Assembly: GCA_014529385.2 (NCBI GenBank)
Contig: CM043953.1
Span: 113,339,549-113,399,548 of the forward strand
DNA: 60,000 nt
Reading direction: 5' to 3'
DNA from: Adiantum capillus-veneris
Taxonomy: Eukaryota > Streptophyta > Polypodiopsida > Polypodiales > Pteridaceae
The notes beneath the pieces are model-generated. The model was given only the letters and a program-made list of their open reading frames with translations. It was not told the DNA's origin and made no database searches. Positions 54,050-60,000 of the stretch are shown here, one piece after another; position 1 is the first letter of the stretch, and each line of letters begins with the position of its first letter. Both the position numbers and the translations under genes were made by a program.

Positions 54050-54600
54050 TGAAATTCAAGAGGCTTTTTATTTCTTCTTGGTTGACTCGAGAGTATGAAC
54101 GTGATATACGAATTGCTTGGAACGATCTTCAGATGACCAAGAAAGATACAGTGGACGCTTATTGCGAAAGATTTTGGAGCTCTTTTCTACTCGCCTCTTT
54201 ATTTAAGAAGATCTCGTTCAAGGAATAGATTGAGCGGTTTACCTTGGGTCTACCTATATAGATCCGAGATCACTGCTTGGAACAGAAGTCAACTTCTATT
54301 CAGGAGTTGATGAGTCATGCGAAACGGGGTTTTGCCATCCACTCTTGCAGTTTGACTTACCCCACCGATGAGATCATGACACAAAGAGCTGAACAGACTT
54401 CGACAAATGAAAGTAGAAAGAGAAAGAGCAACTCAGAAAAGAAAGATGCACGACCCAAGCTTACTCCTCAGAAGAGAGCTCGCTTCATCAGGGAGGGGAA
54501 GTGCTTTTGATGTGGGGAACCTGGACATATCTCTGCGAAGTGCCCTAAAAAGGCACAGAAAGAACAAAACGATAAGGACGACGAAAGGCTTGAGAGTTGA
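54050..54600 (+). pseudogene. gag: Gag block 2 with zinc knuckle (chromovirus type)
   Basis: YERDIRIAWNDLQMTKKDTV, IERFTLGLP, SIQELMSHAKRGFAIHS and RKRKSNSEKKDARPKLTPQK, then the knuckle CF*CGEPGHISAKCP (54502-54543) with TGA at 54508-54510. This is the C-terminal half of a different Gag from block 1, so two gag genes lie in tandem. Confidence 0.8.
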
Positions 54601-54689
54601 AGAGCAGTTGAGGAACGTGGAAGAAAAGGCAAGATGCGTGGGTACCAATCCCAGCACGTTGAACGAGAGTACAGAACTTTGCCGAGCTT

Positions 54690-55376
54690 GGGGCAAAGTG
54701 AAAGACCAAGAGGCCCTGATCTTCTTTGATGGAGGAGCCAAGGCCAACTTCATTTGATCGGAATTGGCGGCGCGGCTCGAGATCAGATCGGATGGGACCG
54801 CTTGCGGAGGCAGTTCTAGCGGCACCCGGCAGGGACGTAGCCATTACACCTGTCATTGGTAAACTTCGGTTGCATTGTCAAGGATATTTGGGGCATGAGG
54901 ACTTTTACATAATGCCTTTGGAAGGTTGTGATGTTCTCTTGGGAATTTCCTGGTAACACAAGAACAACGCCGTGGTCGACTATCGGGCGAGGAAAGCGAC
55001 ATTGACTACAGAGAAGGGCAGAACCATTGTACTTGACATTAAACTGAAGGGCGAGTCTGTCTCTATTGTATCAGCTTCGGCCATTTCTAAATTAATGAAA
55101 TCCAGTCTGTTTGTTTACTCGATCTTTATGAAAGAGTTGAGTGATAAGGATAGGACAAATATATCTAAAGTTGATAAAGAATGCCAAGATTTTCTCCACT
55201 CTCATGCCGATTGCTTCTTAGAGGGCCTACCAGGCGAGTTACCACCTGCTCGTCCTGAAGATCATACCATTGATCTGATCCCTGGAAGCACACCACCGAA
55301 CCGGCCACCTTATTGTGTGAGCCGAGCACAGAACTTAAGTGAAAGACCTCTTGGAAAAGGGTCTTGTCCAGCCTAG
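54690..55376 (+). pseudogene. Retropepsin and linker
   Basis: LIFFDGGAKANFI is the active-site strand, again DGG rather than DSG/DTG, followed by a TGA and frameshift. LEGCDVLLGISW is the C-terminal strand of the chromovirus protease (CDVILGM.WL). The linker to RT reads FLEGLPGELPPARPEDHTID. Confidence 0.8.
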
Positions 55377-56024
55377 TACTTCACCGTATTGCTGTCTAGC
55401 GTTGTTGGTTTTGAAGAAAGACGGATCTTGGAGAATGTGTATCGATTATAGAGCTCTCAACAAAATCACCATCAAGAATAGATTTTCTATTCCTAGGATC
55501 GATGATATACTCAAAAGATTACAGGGATCCTCGTGCTTTGGTAGGATTGATTTGAAGAGTGAATATCATCAGATCTGAATCGTGCCGGGAGACGTCTACA
55601 AGACAGCCTTTTGGACAACTTTTTGGTTATTTGAGTTTTGGTGATTCCTTTTGGCTTAACCAATGCTCCTGCGACATTTAACCAGATGATGGACATGATT
55701 TTTCGAGAGTACAGGCTATTTGTTGGCACTTGTTTTGACGAAATCATTGTTTTCTCCAAGAATGATGCAGAACATAGAGATCATCTGCTTCAGGTCTTTC
55801 AGGCATTACGAAATCACAAGTTAGTGAGTAATGCAAAGAAAAGTGAGTTTTTCCTACCAGAGATACACTTTTTGGGATACATTGTCTCAGTAGCAGGAGT
55901 GCAGATGGATCCGGCCAAGATAGAGACTATCCGTGATTGGCCCGATTTGAAGAATGTTCATGAAGTTAGAAGCTTCTTGGGACTATGTTCGTACTACAGG
56001 CGGTTCATTCAAAAGTTTGCATAG
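55339..56024 (+). pseudogene. Reverse transcriptase (broken)
   Basis: KKDGSWRMCIDYRALNKITI, IPRIDDILKRLQG, FGRIDLKSEYHQI, then after a stop and frameshift VIPFGLTNAPATFNQMMD and LRNHKLVSNAKKSEFFL. The catalytic YxDD box is replaced by TCFDEIIVFS, i.e. F-D-E, so the copy could not be active even with a restored frame. Confidence 0.9.
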
Positions 56025-56039
56025 ATTGCTTCCCCTTTG

Positions 56040-56520
56040 CATATCTTGACACAGAAAGGAGTCCCTTTCTCCTTGGGACCCACAGAGGTGACTGCCTTTT
56101 AGGATTTGAAAGAGAAATTGACTACGAGACCAGTTTTGACTTTGCCGGACTTGGAGAAGTCATTTGAAGTATATTGTGATGCTTGTGGTCGTAGTCTCGA
56201 TGCGGTCTTAATGCAAGAAGGCCATGTCATTGCTTACGAGAGCCGATTGTTCTCAAGGCCGGAAATGACAGCACAAATTTATGAAAAAGAGCTTTTGGCG
56301 GTTATCCATGCTCTTACTCAGTGGCGGCACTACCTACGCGGAGCGGATTTTACTGTCTTTACAGACCATTAGAGTTTATGCTACTTCTTATCACAGAAGC
56401 AGCTATCGGAAAAGCAGATGCGGTGGGCGAACATCTTGTCACAGTTTCACTTCGAGATTGTCCATGTTTAGGGACAGAAGAATGTGGTGGCAGATGCTTT
56501 GTCTCGAAAACCATTGTTTC
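56040..56520 (+). pseudogene. RNase H (broken)
   Basis: SFEVYCDACGRSLDAVLMQ, IAYESRLFSRPEMTAQIYEK, LLAVIHALTQWRHYLRG, FTVFTDH, and then, after a stop, QKQLSEKQMRWANILSQF and VVADALSRK. All are landmarks of Ty3 RNase H. Confidence 0.88.
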
Positions 56521-56639
56521 TTGTTATTTCCGCGATACATCATAGAAGCTTCGAGGATATGGTCGACCAGTATGCCACAGAACCAGATTTTGTAATGTTT
56601 TCTCACAGATACGGGATGGGGAGACAGTAGCAGGATATT

Positions 56640-57480
56640 CCATTTGGGATGGCTACTCGATGAGGAAAACCATGTTGTGCGTTACACAGCCGTTGAGGGA
56701 AAAGGTAATGACTGAATGCCAATGTCCACCTTTTACGGGTCATCGCGGCATTGCTACCACCATAAAAGGGGTAGAGAGATATTTCTTTTGGCCGAGACTC
56801 AAGAAGGATGTGGAAGAGTTTGTGGGTAGTTGCTTGGTATGCTAGAAGGTCAAGTTTGACAGGCATAAAGCACAGGGATTGTTACAGCCTTTGCCCATAC
56901 CCACCCGCCCATGGGAAAGTGTTGCAATGGATTTCATTTTTGATCTCCCGAGAACACAGAGTGGTCACGATATCCAGACTGTTACTGACAGATTTAACAA
57001 ACAGGCTCATTTGATTCCAGCAAAGAAAACAATCAAGCCGGATCACTTAGCGAGACTGTTTGTGGCCCAGATTTTCAGATTACATGGCATGCCTGAGACG
57101 ATTGTCTCCGACAGGGACCCCAGATTCACGAGTTTGTTTTGGAAGGCAATTTGGGAGAACATTGACACGCGGTTGCAGTTCTTGTAATCTTTCCACCCGT
57201 AGACTGACGAGCAATCTGAGATTGCCAATTCAATGGTTTTAGATTTATTGAAGTCTTATATCTTAGATCAGAAGACTCAATTTGGAAAGTATCTACCTTT
57301 GGTGGAATTTGCCTACAATAACACGATACACTCTTCGACGGGGAAGGCGCCATTTAAGATTGTTGAAGGTGCTACGAAGGTTCCACCCTTCCTAAGCACG
57401 AAAGATAAGATTTTTGAAGCGGATGAGTATACGCGGAACTTAGACACGGCTTTTGCCAAGGTCCACGAGGCTTTGTGAAA
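56640..57480 (+). pseudogene. Integrase (broken)
   Basis: N-terminal zinc-binding part GHRGIATTIKGVERYFFWPR to CLVC, catalytic core with D in WESVAMDFIFDLP, D in ETIVSDRDPRFTS and E in TDEQSEIANS, and the LPLVEFAYNNTIHSSTGKAP block. Stops lie after CLVC, LQFL and SFHP. Confidence 0.9.
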
Positions 57481-57987
57481 TCTCAAGAACGACAAAAGAA
57501 GGCAGTGGATCGCCATCGATGCGATTTGAAATTGAAGGAGGATGATTGGGTGCTTTTACGTATTGAGAAGGCATGCCTGAGAAAGAAAAAGGGAAAGGAG
57601 AGGCTTTTTTCAAAGTTTAGTATGAGATACTACGGACCTTTCGAGATCTCTGAAAAGATCAACGATGTCTCCTTCCGATTGAAATTGCCTGACACTTGGA
57701 GGATTCACAATGCATTTCATGTGAGTCTCTTGAAACCTTTCAAAGGTGATGTGCCTGATGATGGGGAGCCCGATGAGCAACCCGAAGTGGAGGAAAACGA
57801 GGAGATCCTTGTTTTTGAACAAATTTTGGCACATAAGGACACAAAGAATAAGGGTAAAGTAAGAAGGCGGTTCTTGGTTAAATTCAAGAACTATCCGGCA
57901 TTGGATGCGAAGTGGATGGAGGAGGAGGACCTAGTAGATACTCCTCAGATTGTGAAACTTTACCTCGAAGCTTTTGGTTTAGCATAG
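57475..57987 (+). pseudogene. Integrase C-terminus with chromodomain
   Basis: Open for 170 codons: QERQKKAVDRHRCDLKLKED, SMRYYGPFEISEKI, SLLKPF, then the chromodomain VRRRFLVKFKNYPALDAKWM with EEEDLVD. Chromodomains direct chromovirus insertion to marked chromatin. This is the best-preserved part of the element. Confidence 0.9.
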
Positions 57988-58569
57988 TCTACTCCAAATG
58001 GAACCCAGAATTCAGCTTGGCCGCAGATCTGGTGCAGTGGGATGCACAAGAGGGGAGCTACTCTGCTCCTTTGTCAACAGATGCCTTGATTTTAGAATAC
58101 TAGAGTCACTGATTTCTCTTTGAGCTTCAAGGATACTGAGAGCTGACAGTATTCTGCTGTATGACTTTATGAAATGGAATTCCTGAATATGAAATTGATT
58201 TGTTCTTGACTTGTTTTTAAGTGCACGAACTGATGGACGAAATGAATGCAGCATTTTGGTCTAATTGATCTCGAATAGACATGGTTGCAATAGGGGTTAG
58301 TCAATCGGGCATCGATGAGGTTCCGACTGGATCTAGATGCGATTGCTAGCTACATTGCCGATAAATCATGGTCTAAGATCAGAATGAATGTTGAATGTCA
58401 TGTGATGTCCTGTGATGTCGTGTGATGTGACTGTCGATTGGTACATGTGCTAGATGTGTGTTCCTAGTACGTAGGTACTAACAGTCCGTGTCTGCTAAGA
58501 CGGTTTATGGCCTCTGTCTGTTTTGCAGGCGTAATCGAGGGTGATTACAATGCTTTCAAGAGGGGGGTA
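57988..58569 (+). other. 3' untranslated region and polypurine tract of the chromovirus
   Basis: No coding. It ends with AAGAGGGGGGTA at 58558-58569, the PPT, directly before the LTR. Confidence 0.75.
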
Positions 58570-59314
58570 TGTCACAAAGTGATGACGTGGCAGTGAAACC
58601 CTAACCCTAAAATGCTACAAAAACCCTAACCCTAATTTTGGCGTGGCTGCGGAAAATGCTGACATAGCTGGCCGTACAGCAGTCCTGGAATTCGCGGAGA
58701 ACCTGCCACGTGGCAGCAGTATGGACGCCCGCAAAAAGCGACGCATATTGCGGAAAATCAAGCTGCGGCAGATCAGCTTTTGGACAGATTTTTGGCATTG
58801 CTTTTTCTACGCAATGGCTGAGAAAGAGAGAGAGAACCCTTTTTGCTTTATTTAGGCAAGGGCTGAGAGAGAGGGGAAAAAAGCCCTTATGTTTTATTTT
58901 TCAAAGATTTTTTTCAGCTTTTGAAGCTTTTGCGGGCTCTGCTTTTGGCATCCGTTGTACCTTTAAATATGTGAGCAAGCCTCTCACAACTCAGAGTATC
59001 TGGACGCAGAGTCTGAGTGTGAGCGCCTGCCCGCACTCTTGTACTTTGAACTCATATTAATACAAAAGAAATACCGAAAGGGGCGCCAGTCTTTGGGGCC
59101 AATATCTCTAGGCACGGAACTCCGCCGGGCCAGTGTTGAATCAATTGTGAACTGTGAACTGTTTTGAAGTGGTTATTGGGTGCTGTCGTGGTAGATTCTT
59201 GACTTGGAGTGTCCAAGTCTGTTACATAGACACACACACACACACACACACATTTGCAGTTTCTGTTCGTGTGCTGCTATTGATCTTCTTTTTGGAGTGT
59301 CCAAGCCTGTAACA
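58570..59314 (+). repeat. 3' LTR of the chromovirus
   Basis: Starts TGTCACAAAGTGATGACG after the PPT. The end is either 59226 (GTCTGTTACA) or 59314 (GCCTGTAACA); both follow the repeated phrase TTGGAGTGTCCAAG, about 88 bp apart. Short CCCTAA-type repeats occur at 58596-58636. Confidence 0.7.
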
Positions 59315-59887
59315 CTCTTTCTTTATGTCCCAAGACTTTTTCATGAGGTTACACAAAGGCTGCAATATCGTTTCCCTCGTTGCCATTTTGGAAGATTTTC
59401 GATGAACTGAATCACCATTAGTAGTTTATGAGTACTTTCTTGCTTGAGTGCGATTCTGGGCCCTTTGAGCTGTTTATCATACACACAATCGCCTTTGGTA
59501 GGCTTATCGTCGTGGCAGCAGATCTTTAGTTATACCCTACCCTACCCATACTTACGTACTCAGCTCCTCACGCCCTTCATGATTGTTTCTGTTTGGGAGA
59601 CATCTCACTTCAGCAGTTAAGGTTTCATAAGACTGTTTCTAGATTTTTGGAGTGGTTTCACCGGTCTTGGGTGGGCATATCTGGTACATTCTTCTAACTA
59701 ATGAGAAATTAGTTTGACCAAAAATGTGTGTGTGAATAAGAGGAGGAAAATGGAGTAACCTTTTTATCACCCAAGTGTGGTATGTTGGCTTTCTCAGTAA
59801 CTCCGTTCCATCTCGAGTATTATGTCGTGAGTTCAAGACTTGTCGGATAGATCTTTGAGGTCTTTTAGGATTTGTTCCTATGATGTT

Positions 59888-59925
<38 letters not shown>

Positions 59926-60000
59926 CTGCAGCACAGGCAAGCTGGCCCTGCTAACACATAGGGTGCCTATACACTGATGCTTCATTTGATTGAATTTTTT
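59315..60000. other. Gene-free right edge with (CT)n at 59888-59922
   Basis: No supported gene or element boundary. Confidence 0.5.

Larger units (their letters stand above)
52713..59314 (+). mobile_element. Decayed Ty3/gypsy chromovirus, 5' LTR missing
   Basis: Plus-strand order: gag, a second gag-like block, protease, RT, RNase H, integrase, chromodomain, PPT, 3' LTR. This order with a C-terminal chromodomain defines chromoviruses. More than ten stops and frameshifts make it inactive. No 5' LTR or PBS was found; the left end abuts a MITE. Confidence 0.9.

Noticed and set aside
52711-57987. Possible integrated pararetrovirus (caulimovirid)
   Set aside because: Integrase and chromodomain are present and no movement protein or coat motif was seen; it is a Ty3 chromovirus.
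1-60000. tRNA, rRNA and snRNA genes
   Set aside because: The only tRNA-like sequences are the retrotransposon primer binding sites; no cloverleaf or rRNA block was recognised by eye.

Overview
The window is nuclear DNA of a land plant with a large, repeat-rich genome. It is packed with LTR retrotransposons, many in-frame stops are C-to-T or G-to-A changes (as from decay of methylated DNA), and long (CT/GA)n and (AC)n microsatellites are frequent. A decayed pentatricopeptide-repeat (PPR) array at 25.6-27.0 kb has phrases such as LGNALDDLYAKCG and SEGVSPNAITYACIL, which resemble the very large PPR families of ferns and lycophytes. A fern is my best guess; that is inference. No rRNA, tRNA, CRISPR or organellar gene was seen.

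Layout. 1-2745: 5' part of a Ty1/copia element (minus strand) running off the left edge. 2746-4847: non-coding repeats and microsatellites. 4853-13594: a structurally complete Ty3-like element (minus) with LTRs, PBS, PPT and a 5-bp target duplication, coding only for gag, nucleocapsid, protease and an unknown 3' ORF. 15908-19012: a complete copia-type element (plus) with only gag. 21100-24636 and 28718-32659: two complete, related copia-type elements (minus) coding a gag-protease protein with a long acidic C-terminal extension. 25.4-28.7 and 32.7-40.1 kb: nested remains (copia pre-integrase, PPR pseudogene, gypsy protease, integrase, gag and RT pieces, copia RNase H, inverted LTR copies). 40-44.9 kb: mainly repeats. 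44952-45759: the best host gene candidate, two exons with good splice sites. 46.2-51.8 kb: LTR-like repeats, a hAT-type MITE with an 8-bp target duplication and two solo LTRs with target duplications. 52.2-52.6 kb: a possible host exon (minus). 52.7-59.3 kb: a decayed chromovirus with gag, protease, RT, RNase H, integrase, chromodomain and one 3' LTR.

The main pattern: all four elements that are complete end to end (LTR-PBS-gag-PPT-LTR plus target duplication) lack reverse transcriptase and integrase, while every recognisable pol gene lies in a truncated or broken element. The complete elements belong to three families and must have been copied in trans by autonomous relatives. The two related copia-type elements share a changed protease active site (D-x-D instead of D-S/T-G), and one of them is a mosaic with respect to the other, with a sharp divergence step 1,086 bp from the 3' LTR. 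These gag-only parasites, with unknown domains where pol would be, are the most unusual system here.
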